From positions 8,258,034-8,322,033 of the forward strand of contig CM030852.1 of NCBI GenBank assembly GCA_018105865.1: DNA of 64,000 bases, read 5' to 3'. A model generated the notes under the pieces. The model did no database searches. It had not been told where the DNA came from and was given only the letters and a program-made list of their open reading frames with translations. How positions within the stretch are numbered: position 1 is the first letter of the stretch; every line of letters begins with the position of its first letter. The translations under genes and the position numbers were made by a program. This document shows positions 53,490 through 64,000 of the stretch, piece by piece. This DNA comes from Metaphire vulgaris (lineage: Eukaryota > Annelida > Clitellata > Crassiclitellata > Megascolecidae).

Positions 53490-53755
53490 AAGGACAGGGC
53501 TGTCCATTAATTACGCCAACAATTTAGAGGGAGGGGCTTGAAAAAGTTTGACAATTGATGACAGGGGAGGGGGAGTCAAGAGAAGTTGGCGTCGACAATT
53601 TCACTTTTTACAAATAATCAAAAATAGGAAATTTCATGGAATACTACTTATTACAATGGAAAAAAGCCTGGCATAAAAGGTCATCACCACCACATTTTGA
53701 CACTCGATGAGCAAAACAGGGAGAAAATGGTCATCACCGCAAAAATTAATAACCT
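53490..53755. mobile_element. GGGCTGTCCATTAATTA MITE, uninterrupted copy
   Basis: It starts GGGCTGTCCATTAATTACG and runs to GGTCATCACCGCAAAAATTA. It corresponds in reverse orientation to 22636-22890 and the end at 11315. Its right border is uncertain. Confidence 0.65.
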
Positions 53756-53926
53756 GGACTGGAACCGGGACTGGAATGACTCTAACAACAGCAACAAAAG
53801 CATCAAAAGAAAGAACTGCATTGAAATGCTTGATTCATAATGTCACCTTACCTTGAACTATATAGCCTAGGCCTATTGAAAGAAAGAGGAAATGATGATG
53901 ACGACGACGACGATTATGATGATGAT

Positions 53927-54162
53927 CAGTGGCGGTTCCACCATGTTGATGACTGGGGATGCATCCCCCACCGGAATTTTTTTGATTGTCAACATATTTT
54001 TCGTCAATGCAGATGACCTTTTTGGTTTATTAACATTTAGTGGGGGAAAACACCGAGAATTAATTTTTCTCTCATTTCTCTTTTCTTAACTTTGTATCTA
54101 TCCACAACTTCCTATAAATTTTTTCCACTCGATCCCGCCAAGAATTCCTGGAACCGCCATTG
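53927..54162. mobile_element. hAT MITE (CAGTGGCGGTTCCACC ends)
   Basis: CAGTGGCGGTTCCACC and CTGGAACCGCCATTG are inverted. The left neighbour is a (GAT)/(GAC) microsatellite, which hides the target duplication. Confidence 0.75.
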
Positions 54163-54586
54163 ATGAATAACATCTAAACTTAGGCCCATAGGGCCCTATA
54201 TGCTTCTTCTGCTGTGAAAGGCTTTCTTAATGCTAGAGATAAACAAAGAATCGAAATATTAATTTTAAAATGTAAAAACTGAATCTTTGTTTTATTTGTA
54301 TTCCGAACTTTGAAGACATAACAGATCAACTATAGACTACTAGATATAGTAGGCCTACTATAGAGCACAATTTATTACAGGCAAGTGAAGACAGCGATCT
54401 GCACATCCTTCGGAAATTCCTTCCACCTAAAGTCACTATGACCTAATTTTAAAGCAACTTTTCAACAGAACTACACTCTTAGTCTAGTCTTAGACCTCGA
54501 GGACACAATCTGGAATTTGGAAATTTCTTACAGGATTAATTATTTGACTAAAACTTTATTGTAAGATTATTATATTCAGGACGTAT

Positions 54587-55034
54587 GGGGCCGTCCATAA
54601 ATGATGTCACGCGATTTTGACAATTTTTTGACTCCCGCTCTCCCCCTCGTCACAAGTCGTCTCAAATGTCAGACCCCCTCAAATTTGACATCACAACGTA
54701 GGCCTACGCGTTAACCCCCCGTCACCTTAAATTTTCAAATTTTCAATGTCAAAATCAATGTTTCGTTTGATAATATTCATTATGATTATATAGTTGAAGC
54801 AATACTCAGAGAAACCTTTTCAGATTCTTTTTAAAAAAATGAGGTATCTATAATAATTATAGCCTAAGTGTAAAATGCGTTCAATTTTGTGGTAACATAA
54901 CATTGCGGTATATAATAACAATATTTAGTATTATGTAACGTCACTTTTCTGGAAACTCCCCGCCCCCCCGTCGACATCGTCTCAAATGGTTGAACCCCTC
55001 CCCAAAGTGCGCGACGTCATTTATGGATGACCCC
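54587..55034. mobile_element. MITE (GGGGCCGTCCATAAATGA ends)
   Basis: GGGGCCGTCCATAAATGATG and CGTCATTTATGGATGACCCC are inverted over about 25 bp. The end is close in style to the GGGGCTGTCC MITE. No transposase. Confidence 0.8.
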
Positions 55035-55464
55035 TAAATGTGAAAATTAATTTTCATTTCCAATAACTTTTGAATAGTATTTGATACGTAAGGTGCGTAT
55101 TAAAATGAGTATATTGTTTGACCTAGCGTTTTGTCATGGTTGTTTTGAATAAGGAGTTTTGTATTGCATTGTAATCGAGTATTCTTTTTCGATTATTCGA
55201 TTAAAATACTAATCGAAACTTGCAGCTCGAATGATTTGCTGAGACACAAGAAACTAGCGCCTCTGGCGGCTGGTTGTTAATCAGCATTGCAGAATATGCA
55301 AGTTTGAAGTTTCCAATATGGACATGTTGATGTCTTGAGACTTCCTGCTTTCATTAATCAGGTTTCGCTGATCAATCATCGGTTGATTATCGTTTATATA
55401 AGTTAAAACTTATAAGGTGTTCATCGGTGTTTCTGTTGAAATAATTGTTAACGTGGAATTAAGA

Positions 55465-56389
55465 AAACATGCAACTTGACTAGAATTGACGAGAATGATA
55501 TCGATGAAGGATTACTGTCCACAATTTCAAAGTTTGCCGATGACACAAAGATATGCAGAAAAAAAGACTCGGAGGATGATGCGAAAATTTTAAAAGAAGA
55601 TCTAAGGAAATTGTTTCAGTGGTCTGTGGACAGGCAGATGCTTTTCAATAATGATAAATGTTCTGTAATGCATTGTGGGAAGTCTAATAATGGTAATGAA
55701 TATTCTTTAGGGGGAAGGTTCTAACCACAACAGAAAAAGAAAGAGACTTGGGGATAATCACCCATAGAAGTATGAATCCATCTCACCAATGCATGGAGGC
55801 AGCAAAAAAGGGAAACCAAATGTTGGGAATGGTGAAAAGGACAATAGTGAGCCGTGACAAAGAGATAATCATTAAACTTTATAAGTCATTAGTAAGGCCT
55901 CATCTAGAATACTGTGTTCAGGCTTGGAATCCATTCTTGAAAAAAGATATAGAACTTGTAGAAAAAGTGCAAAGACGAGCAACGAAGATGGTCAATGGGT
56001 GCCATAATTTAAGCTACGAAAAAAGACTTCAATATTGTGGACTGACAACATTAGAAAGAAGAGAGAGAGGGGATTTGATAGAAACATACAAAATAATGAC
56101 TGGGAAAGTAGATGTGCCATACGATCGATTCTTTACATTGGCACACTATAGCAGCACAAGAGTCCACAAGTGCAAATTATTTAAGCAGAGGGTTGGTCCA
56201 AGAAAGAAAAATTTTTTTAGTGTAAGGGTTGTGGACAAATGGAACAGTTTGGACGAGGTGGGAGTGACAGTTGAAACAGTAAATGGATTCAAAGGCTATC
56301 TTGATAAACTAGGTTATTGAATGCAGATGGTTACATTGATCAGTGGTTTTCACACAGGCTTACTTAGCCTCCTAAACCACTTAAAATCA

Positions 56390-56422
<33 letters not shown>
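55465..56422 (+). mobile_element. LINE family C, RT C-terminal half (plus)
   Basis: KFADDTKICRKKDSEDDAKI (RT box FADD), LFQWSVDRQMLFNNDKCSVM, a frame break near 55723, then [59 protein letters not shown] and VVDKWNSLDEVGVTVE to TGA at 56318. The 190-codon end is intact. The element ends in an (ATT)n tail (56393-56422). It resembles Rex/CR1-like RTs of fish and invertebrates and is 5' truncated. Confidence 0.85.
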
Positions 56423-56423
<1 letters not shown>

Positions 56424-56483
56424 TAATTAAAATGTGGCAGGCAGTGACGCAGACTAGATGCTCGAGATTTTGTTCCGTTCAGT

Positions 56484-56638
56484 TTAATAATAATAATAAC
56501 AATAATAATAATAATAATGTGATTTTAAGTGGTTTAGGAGGCTAAGTAAGCCTGTGTGAAAACCACTGATGTAACCATCTGCATTAAATAACCTAGTTTA
56601 TTGAGATAGCCTTTGAATCCATTGACTGTTTCAACTGT
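56484..56638 (-). mobile_element. LINE family C, 3' end (minus), split
   Basis: (AAT)n tail, then the reverse complement of 56320-56400. It stops at the duplication ACTGT (56634-56638) where LINE B is inserted, and resumes at 57825. Confidence 0.8.
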
Positions 56639-57824
56639 GTAGATTATGGAATGCCTCAAGGATCTGTTCTTGGGCCTGTACTGTTCAGCCTATACTCCAC
56701 ACCGCTTTCATCTTTAATTAATTCCCACAATTTAAATCAACAACTCTATGCTGATGACACTCAGCTATTCCTTTCCTTCTCACCTCCTTCATTTGATGCA
56801 TCTATCGTTAAGCTTGAAACTGCATTCTCCTCAATCTCTGCACGGATGTCATCTAATCTCCTCGCTCTCAACCCATCTAAGACAGAGTTTCTTTTAATTG
56901 GACTACCTCAACAGCTAAAAAAATTGACAATCCTAAGCTAGTTTTGGCTCCTCACACCACAATAACTCCTGTTCCAACTGCAAGAAATCTCGGATTCAAA
57001 TTTGATTCTTTTCTAAACTTCGAATAACAAATTTCCCAACTTTCAAAAGCCTGCTTTGTTCATATTCGTGACCTTCGTCGCCTACGTCCTTGCCTTGATT
57101 TCAAAACTGCCACCACAATCGCCACCTCCACCTCTATAGTCCACTCCAAACTAAATTACTGTAACGCCCTCTACTATAATCTCCATCAAAAAATTGCAAT
57201 CAATACAAAATGCATTGGCTCATGGTGTTACTATGTCACCTAAATTCTTTCATATTTCACCCATATTAAAATCATTACATTGGCTTAAAATAACAGAACG
57301 TATCCAATATAAGATAATAACACATACACATAGCTCACTTCAGTCATCAAAACCTGTCTACCTTAGATCACTATTAACCCCTCAACCTCCTCGACCCACA
57401 CGTTCTTCATCTCATCTCACTCTGTCACGCCCGCTGAATCAGTCATCCCTGAAAATTTTCAACCGTGCCTTCTCATATGCTGCACCTGAACTTTGGAACT
57501 CGATCCCAGCTTCCCTTCGCACACTTGGACACTTTCAAACAATAAAATCTGAGTCCCCATTTCCTATAATTCCTGTATTATCTCCTCAAGTCTTCAGGCC
57601 TAAGCTTAAATACTTCCTTTTTCTGAAATCATTTCCTCCATAGCTGTAACAACCTAGCCTCACTACCCTTCAGATATTGACTATTGCCTGGCTGATAGCA
57701 TACCTTTCCTATGGCTATTTTAAGAGAGACTGAGCGCCTGAGAATAAGCAGCTACTGTTGTACTGCTTTCCAAGGCGCTATAGAAATCCACGAGATTTTA
57801 CTTGACTTTACTTTACTGTCACTC
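56639..57824 (+). mobile_element. LINE family B, 5'-truncated copy inserted in LINE C
   Basis: [50 protein letters not shown], a stop and frame breaks (56940-57195), then HISPILKSLHWLKITERIQY and FSYAAPELWNSIPASLR. It ends ...TTTTACTTGACTTTACTTT. ACTGT flanks it (56634-56638 and 57825-57829). Confidence 0.85.
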
Positions 57825-58870
57825 CCACCTCGTCCAAACAGTTCCATTTGTCCACAACCCTTGCACTAAAAAAATTGTTCTTTCTTGGACCAACCCTCTG
57901 CTTAAACAATTTGCATTTGTGGCCTCTTGTGCTGTTATATTGTGCCAATGTAAAGAATCGATCGTATGGCACATCTACTTTCCCAGTCATTATTTTGTAT
58001 GTTTCTATCAAATCCCTCTTCTTTCTAATGTTGTCAGTCCACAATATTGAAGTCTTTTTTCTTAGCTTAAATTATGGCACCCATTGACCATCTTTGTTGC
58101 TCGTCTTTGCACTTTTTCTAAAAGCTCTATATCTTTTTTCAAGAATGGATTCCATGCCTGAGCACAGTATTCTAGATGAGGCCTTACTAATGACTCAAAG
58201 TTTTATGATTATATCTTTGTCTCGACTCACTATTGTCCTTTTCATCATTCCCAACATTTGGTTTCTCTTTTTTGCTGCCTCCATGCATTGGTGAGATGGA
58301 TTCATACTTATATGGACGATTACCCCCAAGTCTCTTTCTTTTTCTGTTGTGGTTAGAACCTTCCCCCCCTAAAGAATATTCATTACCATTATTCAATTTC
58401 CCAACATGCATTACAGAACATTTATCGATATTGAAAAGCACCTGCCAGTCCACAGACCACTGAAATAATTTCTTTGGATCTTCCTTTAAAATTTGAGCAT
58501 CATCCTCCGAGTCTATATTTCTACATATCTTTGTATCATCGGCAAACTTTGAAATTGTGGATAGTAATCCTTCATCGTTATCATTTATATATATATTAGA
58601 AAAGGCAATGGCCCCAGCACTGAGCCCTGAGGCACGCCACTAATAACTCTTGCCCATTCCGAGTGGCCTCCCGTAATGCCAACCTTGTGTCTTCTTCCTT
58701 TTAACCAATTTTGAATCCATCTAAGAATATTCCCCCTTATTCCACAGGCCTTCAGTTTGGTTAGCCAGCCTTATGTGGTGCACTTTATCAAAAGCTTTGG
58801 CAAAATCTACTGCCTTGCCCTCATCTAACTTATCAAAAACCTCCTCCAGAAATTGTTAATTAATTTGACA
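57825..58870 (-). mobile_element. LINE family C, RT part (minus), resumed
   Basis: Minus-strand DLIETYKIMTGKVDVPYDRF, HKCKLFKQRVGPRKNNFFSA, WQVLFNIDKCSVMH, STISKFADDTKICRN and AFDKVHH. It contains stops and frameshifts. It is an opposite-strand sister of 55465-56422. Confidence 0.82.
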
Positions 58871-59219
58871 AATTTCAATATTGTTGTTGCGAATTGTTAA
58901 AATTTTACTCTTAATTTTTAAGTAGTTTTCAGCCGTTTATGTTGGCATATTTTTCTTTAGCTATTTTTATTTAACTCTGCCAGAATCCATAGACTTAGAA
59001 TCAACATGACCTATCATCGCTCATTTCATTACCGTTATTATTTGTAATTTAACTCCAGGCATTCTTTTAGTTTTTCTATTAAATTATTTCACTCCACACT
59101 AACATCGGCTGCACTGATGACCTCATGCTGAGCTTGTGATCCGCTGCATGAGCTGAAAGACAATTTGACTTTTCTTCACAATTTGACTTCCTCATTAATC
59201 ACAGCCTGACATCATGACA
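58871..59219. other. No gene seen
   Basis: AT-rich sequence between two LINE fragments. It may include the 5' leader of the LINE that follows. Confidence 0.4.
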
Positions 59220-60122
59220 TTTTTTTCTCTATTTGTTTATTCTAATTGCTCATTTCTTTTCCTCGAAACTTGATGTACGCAAACCGATTAATCATTGGAC
59301 CTACTGCACTGCCGTTGATCAATCGGTTTGCGTACATCAAGTCTCCTTTTCCTTAACCCTCCGTTGTTCATATCTCTGTATTCACCATTCATATTTCCGT
59401 CTCACCCAATGCACAGATATCATCATTATCCTTCTTGCTCTTTCAGGCGATATCCACCCAAATCCTGGACCATCCCAATCACACATAACACTGCACTCTC
59501 AACTTCAGATCCCTCATTAATCGTCAACACACACATTCACTACATGAACTTACGAACATAAAATTAGACTCCCTCTTTCCAATGCACACGCTTCACTCCT
59601 CTGCCATAGACATAGTTGCACTAGCTGAAACCTGGGTATCTCTGTCTACTACTTCATGTCAACTGATTGAGGCAACCCCACCTGGCTTCTTCCTCCTAAG
59701 TTTTCCTTGTTTAAAAAAAGTCTACCAACTGCCTTTCTAATCTAGGTGGAAGCACTGCTTTCCTCATTCGTGATCATATACAAATTAGCAACTCCTCATC
59801 AATGAATTTCTCCTCATTTGAATGCTCATCAGTCACCCTTAATCTTCCTCTCTCAAAATTAACTATTTTCAACATTTACCGCCTCCCATCATCATCATCA
59901 TCAAAATACTCAACCTCGTTCATGACATTCCTTGACGAATTTTCCTCCTTTTTAGGCTCTGCAGCTACAACTCCACATGAGTTCTTAATTACTGGTGATT
60001 TCAATGTACATGTTGATAAGAATGACGATCCTAACTCTATCCAATTTATACAACTGCTCACTCAGACAAACCTCACACAACACATATCTCTTCCTACTCA
60101 CACTTTTGGACATACTTTATAG
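59220..60122 (+). mobile_element. LINE 5' part with 2A-like motif and endonuclease (broken)
   Basis: The first frame reads YHHY-type hydrophobics then IIIILLALSGDIHPNPGP (59446-59472 encode GDIHPNPGP). A frame break follows, then ETWVS-like residues, and from 59802 SSVTLNLPLSKLTIFNIYRL, EFLITGDFNVHVDKND and HTFGHTL: endonuclease motifs ending in a stop at 60120. The NPGP core is kept but the usual glutamate is histidine. Confidence 0.75.
59268..59342. repeat. Perfect 22-bp inverted repeat, 31-nt loop
   Basis: 59268-59289 (starts ACTTGATGTACGC) is the exact reverse complement of 59321-59342. It lies about 100 bp upstream of the 2A-like motif. Confidence 0.92.
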
Positions 60123-60640
60123 ACTTGCTCATCACGTCTTCTTCTTCATCACTAACTCAAATTTCAGCAATTAACCAATTGCGACTTGATAAACTTCAGA
60201 TGGTTCTTCGTTCGGCAGCCAGGGTGATTGCTGGTGTCACAAGACGTGATCACATTAGTGAATATATGATATCTGTTCTACACTGGCTGCCTTATCCTGC
60301 TCGAGTTGAGTTTCGTGTGTTGAGAGCGGTTGCACTCTCTCTTTATGATGCCATTCCATCTTACCGTTCAGAGCTACTCCATCCTCTTAGCTCTATCCCT
60401 GGTCGGCCATGTCTTCGGTTCACAACCAATGGTCTTCTCACTCAGTGTGCCCCAAGCATGAACCTCGTTGTTCCTGAAATGAGGTTTTGAATCAGTTGGC
60501 CCTATCCTTTGGAATGCTCTTGACACCAGTATGCGACTTAAAACTTATCTCTGTGTCAATATACAGTAATTTGCTGTGGGAGCGCTTCTGAGTGATTCTT
60601 CTGAAGAGGTGCTTTACATATATTTTGTTACATTACATTA
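60123..60640 (+). mobile_element. LINE RT C-terminus joined to the endonuclease part
   Basis: A 122-codon frame starts ITSSSSSLTQISAI (still endonuclease-like) and then reads LRLDKLQMVLRSAARVIAGV, HISEYMISVLHWLPYPARVE and VALSLYDAIPSYRSELL, the RT C-terminal end. A further frame break precedes GPILWNALDTSMRLKTY-type residues. The whole RT core is missing. The tail is (ACATT)n near 60625-60645. Confidence 0.7.
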
Positions 60641-60810
60641 CTTATATATGTATAATTACACAATGAGACCTGATATTCATTAAATGTAAAACTTAGGTTT
60701 TAAAATTGTTTAATTAGAATTTGGTGCAGCTACTGTTGTCTGAATAATGTGCATTTGACTTGATTTTGCTTTACTCAACATGAACTTTTTTTTTGCAATA
60801 TTCATTGTAG

Positions 60811-61256
60811 ATTTGTGCCTTATTCCAAGGATAGAAATGTTTCTGACATTAGAAGAAGTGATTAGATGGGTTGGCTTTACACTGTTTGAGATATGGTTGC
60901 ATCTCTTCTGCATATTTATTTTTACTATCCTCCTCGTTCTTCGAGTTGAACAAGCAACAGAGACATCTTGGTGGAATATATTCATTCCATTATTCTTTGC
61001 TGATGGTCTTAGTGCCTACTTTTGCTTAATAGTGTTCATTAGGACTTTAAAAACAGGGAACATACGAGCTGCGTTTCTTCGTGCACTTCTATCTTCTCTT
61101 ATTCTTATTTGTTTGTTCGTGTGTGAATTCTTGTTTTGTCAGAAGTTAACAGAAACAATGTCGGTCAGCTACTCTGTGGTTTTTGCAACCATTTTTATTG
61201 GTCTGCCTATTCTAGTTTTTCGTGTTGGTCAGACACGGCGAATGATAGATACATGA
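60811..61256 (+). CDS. TMEM203: TMEM203 (transmembrane protein 203)
   Basis: An acceptor-like TTCATTGTAG|ATTTGTG starts the exon; the ATG at 60837 opens 139 codons ending TGA at 61256. An in-frame ATG at 60780 lies before the acceptor, so 60837 was chosen. Length (human about 136) and residues agree: MFLTLEEVIRWVGFTLFEIW, SWWNIFIPLFFADGLSAYF, CEFLFCQKL. Four hydrophobic helices are visible (about residues 12-36, 48-66, 77-98, 108-130), and CQKL ends the third. The family is an ER membrane protein linked to calcium homeostasis and STING signalling in mammals. An AATAAA at 61672 may be the poly(A) signal. Confidence 0.92.
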
Positions 61257-61671
61257 TGCAGTGACATGCATAATGAAGTGAGTCAAGTGACATTGACTTA
61301 ACTGTTTTGTACAGTTGTATATACTAAGTTTGTAGTAGGTTTTATTGTCAGTCATTGATTTTTGTAGACTGTTTTCAAGGATATAAATTTCCTGAAAGAA
61401 ATGACAAAAAGATTTGAGCAAAATTATGGTAGATGTTTGATTTTGTGTAAAATTTTACGAGATGCTATGGAAATCTATAGAAAGTTTTAAAATTCTCCAC
61501 CAGACCTCGGTAGCAGTTGAATGCAATTTTGAAATTGTACGATTACTTTCTGTGCCAATGAACTTTTCAGGAGTCGGGACAACAGGAGATTCTTAATAAA
61601 CAGTTCAAATTTGGCAGAAGCTTTAAAATTTACCAGGCATTTCAATTTGACATTTAAACTATCAAGTCTCA

Positions 61672-61677
61672 AATAAA
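61672..61677 (+). terminator. Candidate poly(A) signal of TMEM203
   Basis: AATAAA 416 nt after the stop codon, followed by a T-rich stretch. The 3' UTR between shows no other feature. Confidence 0.4.
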
Positions 61678-61915
61678 ACTGTAATTTGTAAAATTTTATA
61701 AAATATTTAACCTCTGGTGACTAATTCTAGCTGTGTACTGCTTCAATTGCTAAATCAGATGATGGCTTCAATGTGTAATCAATATCATTCACTCACCTGG
61801 AATTCTGCAATTGATAATTTTATGCCTTGAACTATCATTATCAAGTTAGAGAATTGCTCATACTGTACATTGTTATGTTATGCTTACTAACATTATTCTA
61901 ACCATCAATCTACAA

Positions 61916-62319
61916 CAGCAATTCTCAACCAGTGGTATGCAAGCCCCTACGGGTATGCAAGGGAAATAAGAATTTTTAAGAAATTGTAAAGAAAAATAGA
62001 AAAAAGATGATAGGTGGGAATGGCAACAGTCAACAAGTATCAAGAGTGAATTTGAGCGAAAAAGGGGTACATATGGGGCGGACATCATATAGCGTAATTG
62101 TGGCAAATTGTGGTCTGTAAAGGAGTTCTAAATTATTGAGAAGAAAAAAGTTCCCTGCAAATTTTTCACAGAAAACATGAACATTACCCAAAATTTATTA
62201 AAATGCTTTGTAAAAATTTCACATTTTATATGAATAATACAAGAGTTGTACATTAGGGGGTATGTGCAAAGTTCTCATGTTTGCTTCGGGTACATTTAAA
62301 AAAAGGCTGAGAACCACTG
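61916..62319. mobile_element. hAT MITE (CAGYRRTTCTCAACC ends)
   Basis: CAGCAATTCTCAACCAGTGG at the left and GCTGAGAACCACTG at the right are inverted. Flanks ATCTACAA and ATCTATAT share six of eight bases. GGGTATGCAA motifs lie inside both ends. Confidence 0.75.
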
Positions 62320-62384
62320 ATCTATATCAACATGTCTCTCCTTTGCTGAAAAATAATCCATGTTGGCTTCACATCCCAGAGTAT

Positions 62385-62605
62385 ATAGTCCAGGACGGTG
62401 ATGCTGGGGGAAAGATCCGTGACATGCGGCAACCCCCTTCTTTGGAACTCTCTTCCCGCCTCAGTGACATCCATCACATCCCTCGAGGCGTTTGCGACTG
62501 CCCTCAAGACGCACTTGTTTCGCGCATCTTATGAACATCTGTAAATCGCTCTTGATTTTAGCACTAGCTATGTTATAGCGTTTAATAAATCATCTAGAAA
62601 TAATA
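62385..62605 (+). mobile_element. LINE 3' fragment (plus)
   Basis: One frame reads GNPLLWNSLPASVTSITSL then ATALKTHLFRASYEHL and a stop, followed by an (AAT)n tail at 62598-62612. Confidence 0.7.
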
Positions 62606-63175
62606 ATAATATTGCTTATAAGAAGTGTATCCTAACGTTCGACCCATGCATGATCAGGGCTTTTTTCCTAGGAAAAAAGGTTTGGGAACTCATCATTTTG
62701 TACTCTTCAACAAAAACGGGTGTGGGAACGCCGTACCTGTACGTTCCCAAACGCATTATTAATTTATTACATATCCATAATTATATATACAATCTGACAA
62801 AAAAGGTGTGGGAATGCCGCTCACACTGATAAAAAGCCCAGTGCATGATCCAGCTTTCCCACACTACTTGGCTGCTTTGGTCCTGAGGCTTACTGACAGG
62901 CGTCTGCAACTAAGATCCAGCCTAGATGTCAAACTGGTCATTCCTCCTCCGACCTCCGTCTTGGATGGCAAAATTTGGTGAGAGCGGTCACACGTGGAAA
63001 TCCTCTTCTTTGGAATGCATTACCTGGCCATGTTACAAGAGAGTCGAATCTTGATCTGTTCGCAAGGAAACTTAAAACGTAATTTTATGAGATCTCGTAT
63101 AAAGCATAAAGTGCTCTGACTTTGGCCCTTCTTCCATGTTTTGCACTATAAAATTGACTTACTAACAGACCTCAG
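62606..63175 (+). mobile_element. LINE 3' fragment (plus), split by a MITE
   Basis: Matches 9686-10135 in reverse. It encodes PLLWNALPGHVTRESNLDLF and ARKLKT. A MITE at 62656-62842 interrupts it, and the copy at 10.0 kb shows the uninterrupted state. Confidence 0.75.
62656..62842. mobile_element. MITE with GGGCTTTTT ends
   Basis: AGGGCTTTTTTCC and AAAAAGCCCAGT are inverted. GCATGATC is duplicated on both sides (62648-62655 and 62843-62850), fitting a hAT-type 8-bp duplication. GTGTGGGAA-type motifs recur inside. Confidence 0.8.
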
Positions 63176-64000
63176 AAAAATACTGACCAAATCAAAAAAC
63201 ACTGACTGAATCAAAACAAAGAACACATCATTATGTTAAGGCACATTAAATTTTATTATATGTTACTAATAAAACCAAAGCCCATAAAATTCTGAATGTT
63301 AATGAAATTCTATATTTTGGTATAAGGTGGTCATAAAAAAGGTAACAACAGCAGCTCATCAGATTCTCTACATCAACATCATTTGGAAAAGACTGCAAGA
63401 GAAATTGCCAAACAGACAGAGGTCGACAAAATACACACGCATAACGCATACAGAGTGATAATCCATCAAAATGCCCCATGCCAACTGGTGTTGCATTATG
63501 CAGTCTGCAAAGACAAGCAAACCATAAAAAGAATTACAATAAAACACTGACCAAACCAGTATCCATCAAAGTAAGATATGATTCGGATGACTGATCACTG
63601 CTACAGAAATCAAAACAAGGACAACAGCACCAAAAACAGCAGCCAACAGGAGCATTAGCAACCATACAATATTCACAAATGCCAAACGAACCAAGTGATT
63701 ACAGCAAAGATGAACTATGAGTATGGTACATTATTCAGCATTTTAATATCTTTAAAAGAAAATAGTAAATTGAACCTTTTATGATGTATGAAAACTAATT
63801 CAATAAGGACGATTAGGTCATGCTGATTAGGTCACAGATGTATTGGTCACAGGATAATTAGGCTACACAACAGTGTTGAAAACAGAAAGGTATCTGATTT
63901 TAATAATTATGCTTAGTTAAAAATATTTCCTGAGGCAATTGAAATAAAATCTAGGCATGGACTGCTGATAGAATAAGCATTGATCTAATGATCTAGCATT
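63176..64000. other. Right edge, no gene recognised
   Basis: AT-rich DNA. A 77-codon minus frame (63479-63246) contains PNDVDVENLMSCCCYLFYDH, but I cannot assign it. An AATAAA on the minus strand near 63254 could mark the 3' end of a gene entering from the right. Confidence 0.25.

Noticed and set aside
60780..60836. Upstream in-frame ATG for TMEM203
   Set aside because: The added 19 residues cross a good splice acceptor (TTCATTGTAG at 60801-60810), and the family starts at MFLTLEE-like residues.
63246..63479. Minus-strand 77-codon ORF as the last exon of another gene
   Set aside because: Suggestive residues and a nearby AATAAA, but no family match and no supported splice acceptor.
1..64000. 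CRISPR arrays, operons, riboswitches or phage genes
   Set aside because: The sequence is animal nuclear DNA with spliceosomal introns. The short spaced repeats seen are microsatellites or transposon ends.

Overview
This is nuclear DNA from an invertebrate animal. The evidence is AT-rich sequence, spliceosomal introns with GT/AG borders, three genes with clear animal orthologues, and a very heavy load of metazoan transposons (CR1/L2-like LINEs carrying 2A-like peptides, a Ty3/gypsy element primed by tRNA-Lys, many hAT-type MITEs). A marine invertebrate is the best guess. I cannot fix the phylum from the sequence.

Three host genes are supported. (1) On the minus strand, 10937 down to 1020, are the first five coding exons of a neurolysin/thimet oligopeptidase (M3 metallopeptidase) gene. 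It includes an N-terminal extension that looks like a mitochondrial presequence and runs off the left edge before the catalytic domain. (2) On the plus strand, 32182-50196, seven exons encode the C-terminal 355-361 residues of an NFATC2IP/Rad60/Esc2-like protein with two SUMO-like domains. All exon phases fit and the stop codon is present. (3) On the plus strand, 60837-61256, is an intact 139-residue TMEM203 gene, with its coding region in one exon. The first two genes point away from each other across about 21 kb made almost wholly of transposons.

The most striking object is an 11.16 kb Ty3/gypsy retrotransposon (11476-22635). Its LTRs are unusually long (2.64 kb each) and almost identical (about six substitutions and three indels). 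Each LTR carries an antisense 3' fragment of a LINE reverse transcriptase and a 162-bp tandem duplication. Protease, RT, RNase H and integrase lie in one open frame, but gag is broken by a stop and a frame change. The element sits inside a short inverted-repeat element seen again near 53.5 kb.

The second is an apparently full-length 3.56 kb LINE (23543-27100, 7-bp target-site duplication). Its single 1067-residue ORF starts with a signal-peptide-like leader followed by a 2A-type motif (DIELNPGP), then endonuclease and RT. It landed inside an older opposite-strand LINE. A second, damaged LINE at 59.2-60.1 kb has a related NPGP motif downstream of a perfect 22-bp inverted repeat.

The rest is nested, mostly decayed LINEs, a degraded hAT transposase with clean ends, Tc1/mariner/pogo-like elements with TA duplications, hAT MITEs with 8-bp duplications, microsatellites and a 355-bp tandem repeat. 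They lie in introns and between genes. Exon borders were placed by hand from splice consensus, phase continuity and recalled family similarity. No search or alignment program was run.
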